The notes: generated by a model from the letters alone, not told the origin. DNA of 64,000 nt from REBR01 sp033721915 (GCA_033721915.1 JAWWAC010000009.1:11502-75501); one strand, 5' to 3'. Numbered from the stretch's first letter, positions 53,868-63,770 are shown. Translations and numbers: made by a program.

Positions 53868-55412
53868 ATGCAGCAACTGAATCCATCCGAAATCAGCGAC
53901 GTGATCAAGAAGCGTATCGAGAAACTCGATATCTCTTCCGAAGCTCGCAACGAAGGCACCATCGTCAGCGTGGCTGACGGCATCGTGCGCATTCATGGTC
54001 TGGCCGACGTCATGTACGGCGAGATGATCGAATTTGCCAACAACACCTACGGCATGGCACTGAACCTGGAGCGCGACTCTGTCGGCGCCGTGGTTCTGGG
54101 CGATCCGGAAGGTCTGGCGGAAGGCCAGAAGGTCAAGTGCACAGGCCGCATCCTGGAAGTACCCATCGGCGAGCAGCTGCTGGGCCGGGTTGTGGACGGA
54201 CTGGGCATTCCGGTGGACGGCAAGGGCGACCTTGGCACCACGGAAACCGCTCCGGTTGAGAAAGTGGCACCGGGCGTTATCGAGCGCCAGTCCGTGGACC
54301 AGCCGGTACAGACCGGACTGAAGGCCATCGACACCATGGTGCCCGTGGGCCGTGGCCAGCGTGAGCTGATCATCGGCGACCGCCAGATCGGCAAGACCGC
54401 CATCGCCATCGACGCCATTATCAACCAGAAAAACTCTGGCATTAAGTGTGTCTACGTGGCCATCGGTCAGAAGCAGTCCTCCATTGCGGCTGTGGTGCGC
54501 AAGCTGGAAGAGCACGGCGCCATGGACAACACCATTGTTGTCGCCGCCGGTGCCGCCGATCCGGCCGCCATGCAGTTCCTGGCCGCCTACTCCGGGACCA
54601 CCATGGGCGAGTATTTCCGTGACCGTGGACAGGACGCACTGATTGTTTACGATGACCTCAGCAAGCAGGCCGTGGCCTATCGCCAGATCTCGCTGCTGCT
54701 GCGTCGTCCGCCGGGCCGTGAAGCCTACCCCGGTGACGTGTTCTACCTGCACTCCCGTCTGCTGGAGCGTGCCTCACGGGTCAACGCCGATTACGTGGAG
54801 AAGTTCACCAACGGCGAAGTGAAAGGCAAGACCGGTTCACTGACCGCGCTGCCGATCATCGAAACCCAGGGCGGCGACGTCTCGGCCTTCGTACCCACTA
54901 ACGTGATCTCCATCACTGACGGTCAGATCTTTGTGGAAACGGACCTGTTCAACTCCGGTATCCGTCCGGCCATGAACGCCGGTGTCTCGGTCTCCCGTGT
55001 GGGTGGCTCGGCACAGACCAAGATCATGAAGAAGCTGGGTGGCGGTATCCGTCTGGCACTGGCCCAGTACCGCGAGCTGCAGGCCTTTGCCCAGTTCGCA
55101 TCGGACCTGGACGAAGCCACACGCAAGCAGCTTGAGCACGGCGTGCGGGTCACTGAACTGATGAAGCAGAACCAGTACAGCCCCCTGTCCGTGGCCGAAA
55201 TGGGTACCGTGCTGTTCGCCGCCAACGAAGGCTATCTGGAAGATGTGGATGCCAAGAAAGTCGTGGCCTTTGAAGCGGCCCTGCTGGACTACATGCGCAA
55301 CGAACAGGCTGAGCTGCTGGCGAAGATCAACGAGAAAGGCGACTACAACGACGACATCATCAGCGGCCTGAAGGCCGCACTGGATGACTTCAAGGCGACC
55401 GGAACCTGGTAA
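53868..55412 (+). CDS. atpA: F0F1 ATP synthase subunit alpha
   Basis: A 514-residue non-catalytic nucleotide-binding F1 subunit. The P-loop is GDRQIGKTA, with the family signature PAMNAGVSVSRVGGSAQ downstream. YDDLSKQAVAYRQISLLLRRPPGREAYPGDVFYLHSRLLERA is near-invariant. Length is typical (513-515). Confidence 0.99.
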   Translation: MQQLNPSEISDVIKKRIEKLDISSEARNEGTIVSVADGIVRIHGLADVMYGEMIEFANNTYGMALNLERDSVGAVVLGDPEGLAEGQKVKCTGRILEVPIGEQLLGRVVDGLGIPVDGKGDLGTTETAPVEKVAPGVIERQSVDQPVQTGLKAIDTMVPVGRGQRELIIGDRQIGKTAIAIDAIINQKNSGIKCVYVAIGQKQSSIAAVVRKLEEHGAMDNTIVVAAGAADPAAMQFLAAYSGTTMGEYFRDRGQDALIVYDDLSKQAVAYRQISLLLRRPPGREAYPGDVFYLHSRLLERASRVNADYVEKFTNGEVKGKTGSLTALPIIETQGGDVSAFVPTNVISITDGQIFVETDLFNSGIRPAMNAGVSVSRVGGSAQTKIMKKLGGGIRLALAQYRELQAFAQFASDLDEATRKQLEHGVRVTELMKQNQYSPLSVAEMGTVLFAANEGYLEDVDAKKVVAFEAALLDYMRNEQAELLAKINEKGDYNDDIISGLKAALDDFKATGTW

Positions 55413-55483
55413 GCCGGGGGGCGGGCCTGTTTCTTCAGGCCCGCTGTCTCGTTTTGGTAAGCAAGCGCAGAAGGCAGTGACAC

Positions 55484-56344
55484 ATGGCCGTTGGCAAAGA
55501 GATACGAAACCAGATATCCAGCATCAAGAGCACGCAGAAGATCACCTCCGCCATGGAAATGGTGGCGGCGAGCAAGATGCGCAAGGCTCATGATCAGATG
55601 GATCTCACCCGACCCTACGCGGAGAAAATCCGCACGGTGATCGGGCACGTGGCCGCCGCGGACTCCGATTACGAACACCCCTATATGCAGCAGCGGGAAG
55701 TGAAAACCGTGGGCTACATAGTGGTGTCCAGCGACCGGGGTCTTTGCGGGGGTCTCAACCACAACCTGTTCAAGACCCTGATCCAGGATCTCAAACAGTG
55801 GCGCGACGAAGGCATTGAAGCCCGGTTCTGTACCCTCGGCTCCAAGGCCGGCGGGTTTTTCAGGAACTTTGGTGGCAAGGTGCTTTCCAGCAAGTCCAAC
55901 CTGGGCGACCGCCCCAGTGCTGAACAGCTGATCGGCAACATCAAGGTGATGCTGGACGCGTTCAGTGACGGCACCATCGACCGACTCTATCTGGTTCACA
56001 ACGAGTTCGTTAACACCATGACCCAGGAGCCTCAGGTGCAGCAACTGCTGCCACTGAAGCCCGAGCAGACCGCCAAAAGCGGCCACAGCTGGGATTACAT
56101 CTACGAGCCCGCCCCCAGGGAACTGCTGGACGGACTCATGGTGCGTTACATCGAATCCCAGGTGTACCAGGGTGTGGTGGAAAATCTGGCCTGCGAGCAG
56201 GCTGCCCGCATGATCGCTATGAAAGCGGCCACGGATAACGCCGGGGATATCATTGACGACCTGCAACTGGTCTACAACAAGGCTCGTCAGGCAGCGATCA
56301 CCCAGGAAATCTCTGAAATTGTCAGCGGTGCAGCGGCCGTCTAG
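55484..56344 (+). CDS. atpG: F0F1 ATP synthase subunit gamma
   Basis: A 286-residue central-shaft subunit. N-terminal helix VGKEIRNQISSIKSTQKITSAMEMVAASKMRKA and the C-terminal helix with the signature ITQEISEIVSGAAAV form the rotor coiled coil. SSDRGLCGGLNHNLF is the conserved middle motif. It lies 71 bases after atpA. Confidence 0.98.
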   Translation: MAVGKEIRNQISSIKSTQKITSAMEMVAASKMRKAHDQMDLTRPYAEKIRTVIGHVAAADSDYEHPYMQQREVKTVGYIVVSSDRGLCGGLNHNLFKTLIQDLKQWRDEGIEARFCTLGSKAGGFFRNFGGKVLSSKSNLGDRPSAEQLIGNIKVMLDAFSDGTIDRLYLVHNEFVNTMTQEPQVQQLLPLKPEQTAKSGHSWDYIYEPAPRELLDGLMVRYIESQVYQGVVENLACEQAARMIAMKAATDNAGDIIDDLQLVYNKARQAAITQEISEIVSGAAAV

Positions 56345-56379
56345 GCGCAACCGAATACTGAGTTAGTGAGGAACCGAGC

Positions 56380-57771
56380 ATGAGTAGCGGACGTATTGTT
56401 CAGATCATCGGCGCCGTCATCGACGTGGAATTTTCACGGGATGAGGTACCCAACGTATACGACGCCCTTCTGCTGGAAGGAGGGAACACCACCCTCGAAG
56501 TCCAGCAGCAACTGGGTGACGGCATTGTACGCACCATCGCCATGGGCAGCACCGAAGGCCTCAAGCGTGGCCTGATGGCGGAGAACACCGGCAAGGCAAT
56601 CTCCGTGCCCGTGGGCACCAAGACACTGGGACGCATCATGAACGTCCTGGGCGAGCCCATCGACGAAGCCGGCCCCATCGGCGAAGACGAGCGCTGGGGT
56701 ATCCACCGCAAGGCCCCCGGTTACGCGGACCAGTCCGCCTCCAGCGAGCTGCTGGAAACCGGCATCAAGGTCATCGACCTGATCTGCCCCTTCGCCAAGG
56801 GCGGCAAGGTCGGCCTGTTCGGCGGCGCCGGTGTGGGCAAGACCGTCAACATGATGGAGCTCATCAACAACATCGCCAAAGAGCACTCCGGCCTGTCCGT
56901 GTTTGCCGGCGTGGGTGAGCGGACCCGTGAAGGTAACGACTTCTACTACGAAATGAAGGACTCCAACGTCCTGGACAAGGTTGCCATGGTGTACGGCCAG
57001 ATGAACGAGCCCCCGGGCAACCGTCTGCGCGTGGCACTGACCGGCCTGACCATCGCCGAGAAGTTCCGTGATGAAGGCCGCGACGTACTGCTGTTCGTGG
57101 ACAACATCTACCGTTACACACTGGCGGGTACCGAAGTGTCCGCACTGCTGGGCCGCATGCCCTCCGCGGTAGGCTACCAGCCCACACTGGCGGAAGAGAT
57201 GGGTCAGCTGCAGGAGCGTATCACCTCCACCAAGACCGGCTCCATCACCTCCGTGCAGGCGGTGTACGTACCGGCGGACGACCTGACCGACCCGTCACCG
57301 GCCACCACCTTCTCCCACCTGGACGCCACCGTGGTACTGTCACGGGATATCGCCTCCAAGGGTATCTACCCGGCCATCGATCCGCTGGATTCCACCAGTC
57401 GTCAGCTGGACCCGCTGGTTATCGGCGAGGAGCACTACAACGTGGCCCGTGGCGTGCAGAACGTACTGCAGCGCTTCAAGGAGCTGAAGGACATCATCGC
57501 CATTCTGGGCATGGACGAGCTGTCGGAAGAAGACAAGCTGACCGTGTACCGGGCCCGTAAGATCGAGCGTTTCCTGTCACAGCCCTTCTTTGTGGCGGAA
57601 GTGTTCACCGGCGCCCCCGGCAAGTATGTCTCTCTCAAAGACACCATCCGCAGCTTCCAGGGCATTCTCGACGGGGAATACGACCATCTCCCCGAGCAGG
57701 CCTTCTACATGGCCGGCACCATCGAGGAAGTACTGGAAAAGGCACGGGAAATGGAAGCCAAGGCCTCCTGA
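56380..57771 (+). CDS. atpD: F0F1 ATP synthase subunit beta
   Basis: A 463-residue catalytic subunit. The P-loop is GGAGVGKTVNMMELI, the catalytic Glu lies in GVGERTREGND, and the DELSEED lever is seen as DELSEEDKLTV. The signature PAIDPLDSTS is present. It makes ATP at the alpha/beta interface. Confidence 0.99.
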   Translation: MSSGRIVQIIGAVIDVEFSRDEVPNVYDALLLEGGNTTLEVQQQLGDGIVRTIAMGSTEGLKRGLMAENTGKAISVPVGTKTLGRIMNVLGEPIDEAGPIGEDERWGIHRKAPGYADQSASSELLETGIKVIDLICPFAKGGKVGLFGGAGVGKTVNMMELINNIAKEHSGLSVFAGVGERTREGNDFYYEMKDSNVLDKVAMVYGQMNEPPGNRLRVALTGLTIAEKFRDEGRDVLLFVDNIYRYTLAGTEVSALLGRMPSAVGYQPTLAEEMGQLQERITSTKTGSITSVQAVYVPADDLTDPSPATTFSHLDATVVLSRDIASKGIYPAIDPLDSTSRQLDPLVIGEEHYNVARGVQNVLQRFKELKDIIAILGMDELSEEDKLTVYRARKIERFLSQPFFVAEVFTGAPGKYVSLKDTIRSFQGILDGEYDHLPEQAFYMAGTIEEVLEKAREMEAKAS

Positions 57772-57807
57772 GGCCTTTCCATTCCCACGGATTAAGAGGC
57801 ATGACCC

Positions 57808-58230
57808 ATGGCTAAAACCGTGTATTGCGACATCGTCAGCGCCGAGGAGAAGATCTTCTCCGGTGACGTGACCATGCTCAGCGCCGCCGCCTCCAATGGT
57901 GATATCGGCATCATGCCCGGTCACGCGCCACTGCTGACCGGTCTGCAACCGGGGCCGGTGCGCGTTTCCCGTGAAGATGGTGCCGAGGAGATTTACTACG
58001 TCTCCGGTGGTTACCTGGAAGTGCAGCCCCACCATGTCACGGTACTGGCAGACACCGCGCTGCGTGCCGCTGATATGGACGAAGCGGCCGCCCAGCAGGC
58101 CCGTCAGGAAGCGGAGCGTGAGCTGGCCAACCAGTCCAGCGAAATGGATTATTCCCGTGCGTCGGCCCACCTGGCGGAAGCCATGGCACAGCTGCGCACT
58201 ATCCAGAAGATCCGCAAAAAGACCCGTTAA
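57808..58230 (+). CDS. atpC: F0F1 ATP synthase subunit epsilon
   Basis: A 140-residue F1 subunit with an N-terminal beta-sandwich (CDIVSAEEKIFSGDVTMLSA, GDIGIMPGHAPLLTGL) and a C-terminal two-helix hairpin that can inhibit ATP hydrolysis. It is the last gene of the operon, followed by a terminator. Confidence 0.97.
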   Translation: MAKTVYCDIVSAEEKIFSGDVTMLSAAASNGDIGIMPGHAPLLTGLQPGPVRVSREDGAEEIYYVSGGYLEVQPHHVTVLADTALRAADMDEAAAQQARQEAERELANQSSEMDYSRASAHLAEAMAQLRTIQKIRKKTR

Positions 58231-58261
58231 TTGCCGTCCAGGCAACAGCGTGTCGTGAAAG

Positions 58262-58317
58262 CCGCAAAATGGCAGAAGCCGGTATAATGCCGTAATCTGC
58301 CGGTTGCGGTTTTTTTT
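58262..58317 (+). terminator. terminator of the atp operon
   Basis: A two-part stem: CCGCAA (58262-58267) with TTGCGG (58304-58309), and inside it GGCAGA (58271-58276) with TCTGCC (58296-58301), followed by eight T (58310-58317). Confidence 0.75.
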
Positions 58318-58351
58318 GTTCCCAGCCGGACAGACGGAGACGAGAACGGCT

Positions 58352-59740
58352 ATGGCGAAGATGGCAAACAGTGCACCACTGCATGTAATCATTCTGGCGG
58401 CTGGCCAGGGCTCGCGCATGAAGTCACGCCACCCCAAGGTGATGCACCCACTGGCCGGTGTGCCGCTGCTGCACCATGTGATTGCCTCGGCACGGGCCTT
58501 ACAGGCACAGGGCATCCACGTGGTGGTGGGCCATGGCGCCGAGGCGGTGCGTGAGGCCACGCCGGACAGGGACCTGCACTGGGCGCACCAGGACCAGCAG
58601 CTGGGCACCGGCCATGCCGTGGCACAGGCACTGCCACAGGTGCCGGACGAGGCCCGGGTACTGGTGCTCTACGGGGACGTGCCACTGACCCGCCCCGCGA
58701 CACTGACCTCCCTCACCGACCAGGTGGATGAGCAGACACTGGCGCTGCTGACCGTGGATCTGCCGGACCCGGCCGGTTACGGGCGCATCATCCGCAACCC
58801 GGACGGCCAGGTATCCGCCATCGTCGAGCAGAAAGACGCCACCGCCGAGCAGCAGCGCATCCGCGAGGTGAACTCCGGCATTCTCGCCGCCAGCGCCCGC
58901 CACCTGAAACGCTGGCTGCCGGCCCTGTCGGCGGAGAACGCCCAGGGGGAGTACTACCTCACGGACATTATCGCCATGGCCTCCAGCGAGCAGATGGCGG
59001 TGGCTGTGACCCAGCCGGAGACACCGGAAGAAGTCCAGGGCATCAACAACCGCATCCAGCTGGCGGCCCTTGAGCGCTACTACCAGCAACAGCAGGCCAT
59101 TCGCCTGATGACGGCCGGTGTCACACTGGCGGACCCGGCCCGCATCGATGTCAGGGGCACTCTCAACGCCGCCGGTGATGTGAGTATTGATCCGGGCTGT
59201 CTCTTTGAAGGGGACGTGGAGCTGGGGGAGGGAGTCCAGATTGGCGCCCACTGCGTGATCCGCAACGCCACACTGGGCCCGGGCACCCGGGTGGAGCCCC
59301 ACAGCCTGATCGACGGCGCCCAGATTGAGGGGCCCGCCAGCATCGGCCCCTTTGCCAGGCTGCGCCCCGGGACGCGCATCGCCGCCGGTGGCAAGGTGGG
59401 CAATTTCGTGGAAACCAAGAATGCCCGCATCGGCGAGGGCAGCAAGGTGAACCACCTGAGTTACATCGGTGACGCGGAGCTGGGCAAAGGGGTCAATGTG
59501 GGCGCCGGCACCATCACCTGCAATTACGACGGGGTGAACAAGCACCGCACCGAGATCGGCGATGGCTGCTTTATCGGCTCCAACACCTCACTGGTGGCCC
59601 CGCTGACACTGGGGGCCGGCAGCACCACCGGGGCCGGCTCCACCATCACCAAAGAGGTGGCGGAGGGTGAGCTGGCCATCGGACGCGCCAGGCAGCGCAA
59701 TATCAGCCACTGGTCCCGGCCGGGGAAAAAGGACCACTAG
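58352..59740 (+). CDS. glmU: bifunctional GlmU (GlcNAc-1-P uridyltransferase/GlcN-1-P acetyltransferase)
   Basis: A 462-residue enzyme that makes UDP-GlcNAc for peptidoglycan and LPS. The N-terminal uridyltransferase has LAAGQGSRMKSRHPKVMHPLAG (slightly changed from the usual GTRM..LPKVLH), YGDVPL and EVNSGI. The C-terminal left-handed beta-helix contains hexapeptide repeats, GNFVETKNARIGEGSKVNHLSYIGDAELG and CNYDGVNKHRTEIGDG. ATG 58352 is preferred; a longer in-frame ATG at 58304 lies inside the terminator. It probably forms an operon with glmS. Confidence 0.97.
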   Translation: MAKMANSAPLHVIILAAGQGSRMKSRHPKVMHPLAGVPLLHHVIASARALQAQGIHVVVGHGAEAVREATPDRDLHWAHQDQQLGTGHAVAQALPQVPDEARVLVLYGDVPLTRPATLTSLTDQVDEQTLALLTVDLPDPAGYGRIIRNPDGQVSAIVEQKDATAEQQRIREVNSGILAASARHLKRWLPALSAENAQGEYYLTDIIAMASSEQMAVAVTQPETPEEVQGINNRIQLAALERYYQQQQAIRLMTAGVTLADPARIDVRGTLNAAGDVSIDPGCLFEGDVELGEGVQIGAHCVIRNATLGPGTRVEPHSLIDGAQIEGPASIGPFARLRPGTRIAAGGKVGNFVETKNARIGEGSKVNHLSYIGDAELGKGVNVGAGTITCNYDGVNKHRTEIGDGCFIGSNTSLVAPLTLGAGSTTGAGSTITKEVAEGELAIGRARQRNISHWSRPGKKDH

Positions 59741-59881
59741 TGTCCTGTGGCCGACGGCGCGGATTGTATAGAATGCGCCAGGGGCCGGTTCAACCGGCAG
59801 ACACCGCGATGCGGGCAACCATGGTTTCATCCCTGATGTGGTCACTGCCACAGAAGGGATCAGTGCAACAGGAGAATCAGC

Positions 59882-61714
59882 ATGTGTGGCATTGTAGGCG
59901 CAGTAGCACAACGGGACGTGCAGGCCATTCTGATGGAGGGACTCAGGCGCCTGGAATACCGGGGCTATGATTCTGCCGGCCTGGCCCTGATCGACCCTGA
60001 CGGACGCCTTGAGCGCCACCGGGAACTGGGCAAGGTGGCCGCACTGGACGAACTGCTCAGGGGCACCCCCGGGCAGGGCCGTACCGGCATTGCCCACACC
60101 CGATGGGCCACCCACGGACGACCCTCCACCACCAATGCCCACCCCCATATGTCCGGCGGTGATCTGGCGCTGGTACACAACGGCATCATCGAGAACTACG
60201 AAAGCCTGCGCCGTGAGCTGCAATCACAGGGCTTTGCATTCAGTTCCGAGACGGACACCGAGGTGGCCGCCCATCTGGTGGCCCACTATTTCGCACAGGA
60301 GCAGGACCTGGCCGGGGCCGTGAAACAGGCCATCCGACGCATGGAAGGGGCCTTTGCACTGGCGGTGATGCACACCGCTCAGCCGCAAGAGCTGATCGTG
60401 GCGCGACAGGGCAGCCCACTGGTTCTGGGTGTGGGCATCGGTGAGCATTTTATCGCCTCGGACCCCCTGGCACTGTTGCCGGTCACGGACCGCTTCATCT
60501 ACCTGCAGGAAGGGGATTTCGCCCGGGTGCGCAGCGACAGCGTGGCCATAGAAGACCGTGACGGCCAGCCCGTGGAGCGCCCCGTTGCCCGCTTTGAGCA
60601 CAGCGCCGAGGCGGCCGAGAAAGGCAGCTACCGCCACTTCATGCTCAAGGAAATCCACGAACAGCCCCGCGTGATCGCTGCCACCATGGAAGGGCGCATC
60701 ACCGACAGCCGGGTGCTGGAGCAGGCACTGGGCCCGGAAGCCACGCGGCTTCTGGGGCAGGTGCGCCATGTGCAGATCGTCGCCTGTGGCACCAGTTTCC
60801 ATGCCGGCATGGTGGCCCGCTACTGGATCGAGGAGCTGGCCGGCATCGCCTGCAGCGTCGAGGTGGCCTCCGAGTACCGCTACCGACAGCATGTGATCCC
60901 CGAGGGGACCCTGTTCCTCACCATCTCCCAGTCCGGTGAGACCGCCGATACCCTGGCGGCACTGCGACAGGCCCGTGACGCGGGCTTTCTCGGCGCACTG
61001 GCGGTGTGCAACGTCCCGGGCAGCTCACTGGTGCGGGAATCGGACATGGTGCTGATGACCCAGGCCGGCCCGGAAATCGGCGTGGCCTCCACCAAGGCCT
61101 TCACCACACAGCTCACCGCACTGCTGCTGTTCACACTGGCACTGGGCCGGCGCCACGGACTGGACGCCGGTGAAGAGGCGGACATTATCCGTGCACTGCG
61201 ACAGCTGCCCAGCGGCGTTGAGCAGGTGCTGGCCATGGACCCGCAACTCAGGCAGCTCTCTGAGCGCTTTATCGACAAGAACCACAGCCTGTTCCTGGGC
61301 CGTGGCTCACTCTACCCGGTGGCCATGGAGGGGGCGCTCAAGCTCAAGGAAATCTCCTACATACACGCCGAAGCCTACCCCGCCGGTGAGCTCAAACACG
61401 GCCCTCTGGCACTGGTGGACAGCGAAATGCCGGTGGTCACCGTGGCCCCCAACAACGCCCTGGTGGAAAAACTCAAGTCCAACCTGCAGGAAGTGCGGGC
61501 CCGAGGCGGCGAGCTGTTTGTCTTCGCCGACCAGGACACGGAGATGGAGGAAGACGAGCAGACCCACGTCATGCGTCTGCCCAGAACCCACGGCATCCTC
61601 GCCCCCATCCTCTACACCATTCCCCTGCAGCTGCTCTCCTACCACGTGGCCGTCCTCAAGGGCACGGACGTGGACCAGCCCCGCAATCTGGCCAAGAGTG
61701 TCACGGTGGAATAA
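59882..61714 (+). CDS. glmS: glutamine-fructose-6-phosphate aminotransferase
   Basis: A 610-residue enzyme that makes glucosamine-6-phosphate. The N-terminal nucleophile Cys2 (MCGIVGAVAQ) starts the glutaminase domain with HTRWATHG and HNGIIENYE. Two SIS domains follow (ACGTSFHAGMVARYW, SQSGETADT, ASTKAFTTQL) and the C-terminus ends DQPRNLAKSVTVE. AGGAG precedes the ATG. No glmS ribozyme was seen; in proteobacteria control is usually by small RNAs. Confidence 0.98.
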   Translation: MCGIVGAVAQRDVQAILMEGLRRLEYRGYDSAGLALIDPDGRLERHRELGKVAALDELLRGTPGQGRTGIAHTRWATHGRPSTTNAHPHMSGGDLALVHNGIIENYESLRRELQSQGFAFSSETDTEVAAHLVAHYFAQEQDLAGAVKQAIRRMEGAFALAVMHTAQPQELIVARQGSPLVLGVGIGEHFIASDPLALLPVTDRFIYLQEGDFARVRSDSVAIEDRDGQPVERPVARFEHSAEAAEKGSYRHFMLKEIHEQPRVIAATMEGRITDSRVLEQALGPEATRLLGQVRHVQIVACGTSFHAGMVARYWIEELAGIACSVEVASEYRYRQHVIPEGTLFLTISQSGETADTLAALRQARDAGFLGALAVCNVPGSSLVRESDMVLMTQAGPEIGVASTKAFTTQLTALLLFTLALGRRHGLDAGEEADIIRALRQLPSGVEQVLAMDPQLRQLSERFIDKNHSLFLGRGSLYPVAMEGALKLKEISYIHAEAYPAGELKHGPLALVDSEMPVVTVAPNNALVEKLKSNLQEVRARGGELFVFADQDTEMEEDEQTHVMRLPRTHGILAPILYTIPLQLLSYHVAVLKGTDVDQPRNLAKSVTVE

Positions 61715-61830
61715 GCGCGAGCCTGTGCTGTAGACAGGTACCGCATTGACACCGATTCTCAGGCGAACGGTGATGGCATAAGATGACGTTATCCTGTGCC
61801 ATCCACCGTGAAGCCATTCGGGTAAAAAGC

Positions 61831-62046
61831 ATGAAAACCATTGTTGATCTGGCGGATGAACCCGTTAGGGCGCTCAGTCATTTAAGCGAGCAGACTCAAC
61901 TCTCCTGTGCGGAACTGGTGCGCCGGGCCGTGGCCGAATTTCTGGATCAGCACCAGGCGCAAACAGTGTAGGAGGCCTTTGGGCCCTGGAAAAACAAACA
62001 GGGGGACAGTGTTGACTACCAGCGTCAGCTTCGCGAAGAAAGGTAA
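61831..62046 (+). pseudogene. VapB/CopG-type antitoxin with in-frame TAG
   Basis: ATG 61831 encodes a 46-residue ribbon-helix-helix-like protein (MKTIVDLADEPVRALSHLSE, LSCAELVRRAVAEFLDQHQAQTV) ending at TAG 61969. The same frame then continues as EAFGPWKNKQGDSVDYQRQLREER to TAA 62044. That is the usual C-terminal toxin-binding tail of this antitoxin family (FGLWK...DG..YQ..LR.E). The TAG therefore looks like a nonsense mutation. The N-terminal DNA-binding part could still be made. GTG of a toxin remnant follows two bases after the TAA. Confidence 0.7.
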
Positions 62047-62048
62047 TC

Positions 62049-62186
62049 GTGAATGCCTTGCTGGATACCGGCATCTTTACGGATTCCTCCCCTCTGACCA
62101 GCCTGATGTCTGAATGCCTTTCCGATGATAAGGCAAAACCGCAGCCAGTCTGTGGCAGTGAATCCCAAACACAGGTTCGCGCGTAA
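62049..62186 (+). pseudogene. remnant of a VapC-type PIN toxin
   Basis: From GTG 62049 the frame reads VNALLDTGI, the usual start of a PIN-domain toxin with its first catalytic Asp. It then loses all similarity and stops at TAA 62184. The rest of the toxin is missing, so the module is a truncated TA locus. The following stretch 62187-62310 shows no gene. Confidence 0.55.
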
Positions 62187-62310
62187 TATAAAGCAGGCAA
62201 TTCCGCGTCGTTGGAAATGATCCTGTAGCGTAGGATATCCGTGTGGCTGTCTGGAAACCGCTTTCCGGCCGCCGTCCCGTTACAACCAACAAGAGTCCTG
62301 GGATAAAACA

Positions 62311-62886
62311 ATGCAGAACGATCGAGCAACTTGGGTGCTTCGCAAGGGGATGATTCTCCTGCCAATCCTGCTGGTGCTGGCCCTGGCCCGGTGCACCGGT
62401 GACACCTCCGGGGAGAACGGGTCCTCCGCAACGGAGCAGGGGGCTGAAGTGAGTGGCAGCCAGGCCGAGGCATCGCAGACACAAAGCGACGAGGCCCCCG
62501 CCAAGAGAACCGAGGTGAGAGAGTTCACCGCAAGCGAGATCAAGGCGGCCATGGAGGAGCACATCGAGAACCGGACCCAGATGGGCAATCCGGGTGTGTT
62601 CGAGATTACCGACCCCCGCACCAGCCAGAATCTTCAGCTGCGATTCCAGAGGATCCATGACCCGGTCCGTACCATGGGTGGAGGTCACTATTTTGCCTGC
62701 ACCAACTTTGCGGATCTCAACGATCCCTACAAGACCTACGATCTGGATTTCTGGCTGCAGGTCCACGATGGCGAGCTGGTGGTGTATGAAGAGAACGTAC
62801 ACAAGCTGCCGGTGCATGAGCATGGCGAGTGGAAACAGCGGCCGCGATACACCTTTGTGGACGATCGCATTCATCTGCTCCGCTAG
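62311..62886 (+). CDS. putative lipoprotein of unknown function
   Basis: A 191-residue protein with a hydrophobic signal (ILLPILLVLALARC) whose Cys at about residue 28 fits a lipobox. A Ser/Gly/Glu-rich linker leads to a C-terminal domain (about 70-190) containing MGNPGVFEITDPRTSQNLQL, GGGHYFACTNFADL and YDLDFWLQVHDGELVVYEE. I do not recognise the domain. The gene is 44 bases upstream of the sterol-desaturase-family gene and may be co-transcribed. Confidence 0.75.
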   Translation: MQNDRATWVLRKGMILLPILLVLALARCTGDTSGENGSSATEQGAEVSGSQAEASQTQSDEAPAKRTEVREFTASEIKAAMEEHIENRTQMGNPGVFEITDPRTSQNLQLRFQRIHDPVRTMGGGHYFACTNFADLNDPYKTYDLDFWLQVHDGELVVYEENVHKLPVHEHGEWKQRPRYTFVDDRIHLLR

Positions 62887-62930
62887 CCACACCCGGCGGG
62901 CGGGCAACAGAGCGCATTGGAGCCGGCACT

Positions 62931-63728
62931 ATGGATGATCTCAAGCTTCCGTTTTTTCTCGGTGGTTTTGCGCTATTCTTCCTGATCGAGGGGCTGGCGG
63001 CCAAGCGGCCATGGCAGGAGCCCCGGGGGAAAAGGCTGCGCACCCACGCCGCCATGGCGGTCTTCAATACTGTCGTATTGAAGATGCTGCTTCTGGCGCC
63101 CTTCCTGTGGTGGACCCACACCCTCGCGGAACAGGAATGGGGACTGGCCCCCATGCTGGGCTACAGCGGCATTGGCGGTATTGTCGCCACCATTATCGTG
63201 CTGGACATGTTCGATTACTGGTGGCACCGCTTCAATCACCGGGTGGCACCCCTGTGGCGGTTTCACAAGGTGCATCACGTGGACACCCATGTGGATGTCA
63301 CCACGGCACTGCGATTCCACCCCGGTGAGCTGTTTATTTCCTTCTTTGTGAAGCTGGGCTGGATCGCTCTTTGGGGCCCTACCCTGGTGGGCTTTGTGGC
63401 CTTTGAGATTGCCGTCAGCCTGGCCAGTCAGTTTCATCACTCAAACATCGAGCTCCCACGGCGCTGGGAACGGATACTGAGGCTGTTTATTGTCACACCC
63501 CGCTTCCACACCAGCCATCACACCGTGTCACGGCGTACCGGGGATGCCAACTTTTCCACCATCTTTATTGTCTGGGACCGGCTGTTTGGCACCTACCGGG
63601 AACCCGATGAGGAGGAGATGCGGGAGCTGGGTCTGGCGGAAGGCCGTGAAGATTACCTGTCCTTCTGGAACTGGTTGACCGAGCCATTCACCCAACGTAA
63701 TGTCAATCAGGCTGAGTCTAAGCAATGA
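62931..63728 (+). CDS. sterol desaturase/fatty acid hydroxylase-family membrane protein
   Basis: A 265-residue membrane protein with about four helices and the di-iron His clusters of the family: HRFNH, HKVHHVDTH and HTSHH, plus a further His in QFHHS. The family inserts oxygen or double bonds in sterols, fatty acids or carotenoids; the substrate here is unknown. ATG 62931 (MDDLKLPFFLGG) is preferred over a start in the preceding gene. The C-terminus ends in a soluble tail. Confidence 0.88.
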   Translation: MDDLKLPFFLGGFALFFLIEGLAAKRPWQEPRGKRLRTHAAMAVFNTVVLKMLLLAPFLWWTHTLAEQEWGLAPMLGYSGIGGIVATIIVLDMFDYWWHRFNHRVAPLWRFHKVHHVDTHVDVTTALRFHPGELFISFFVKLGWIALWGPTLVGFVAFEIAVSLASQFHHSNIELPRRWERILRLFIVTPRFHTSHHTVSRRTGDANFSTIFIVWDRLFGTYREPDEEEMRELGLAEGREDYLSFWNWLTEPFTQRNVNQAESKQ

Positions 63729-63752
63729 TTAGCAACGTAAAGAGTTGTCAGA

Positions 63753-63770
63753 CCAGTCATTCATGACTGG
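63753..63770 (+). terminator. hairpin after the desaturase-family gene
   Basis: CCAGTCA (63753-63759) and TGACTGG (63764-63770) form a 7-bp stem with a TTCA loop. No T-run follows. The rest of 63729-63937 shows no gene. Confidence 0.4.

Noticed and set aside
59740..59882. glmS riboswitch/ribozyme upstream of glmS
   Set aside because: The 141-base gap is too short and lacks the ribozyme core; that element is typical of Gram-positive bacteria.
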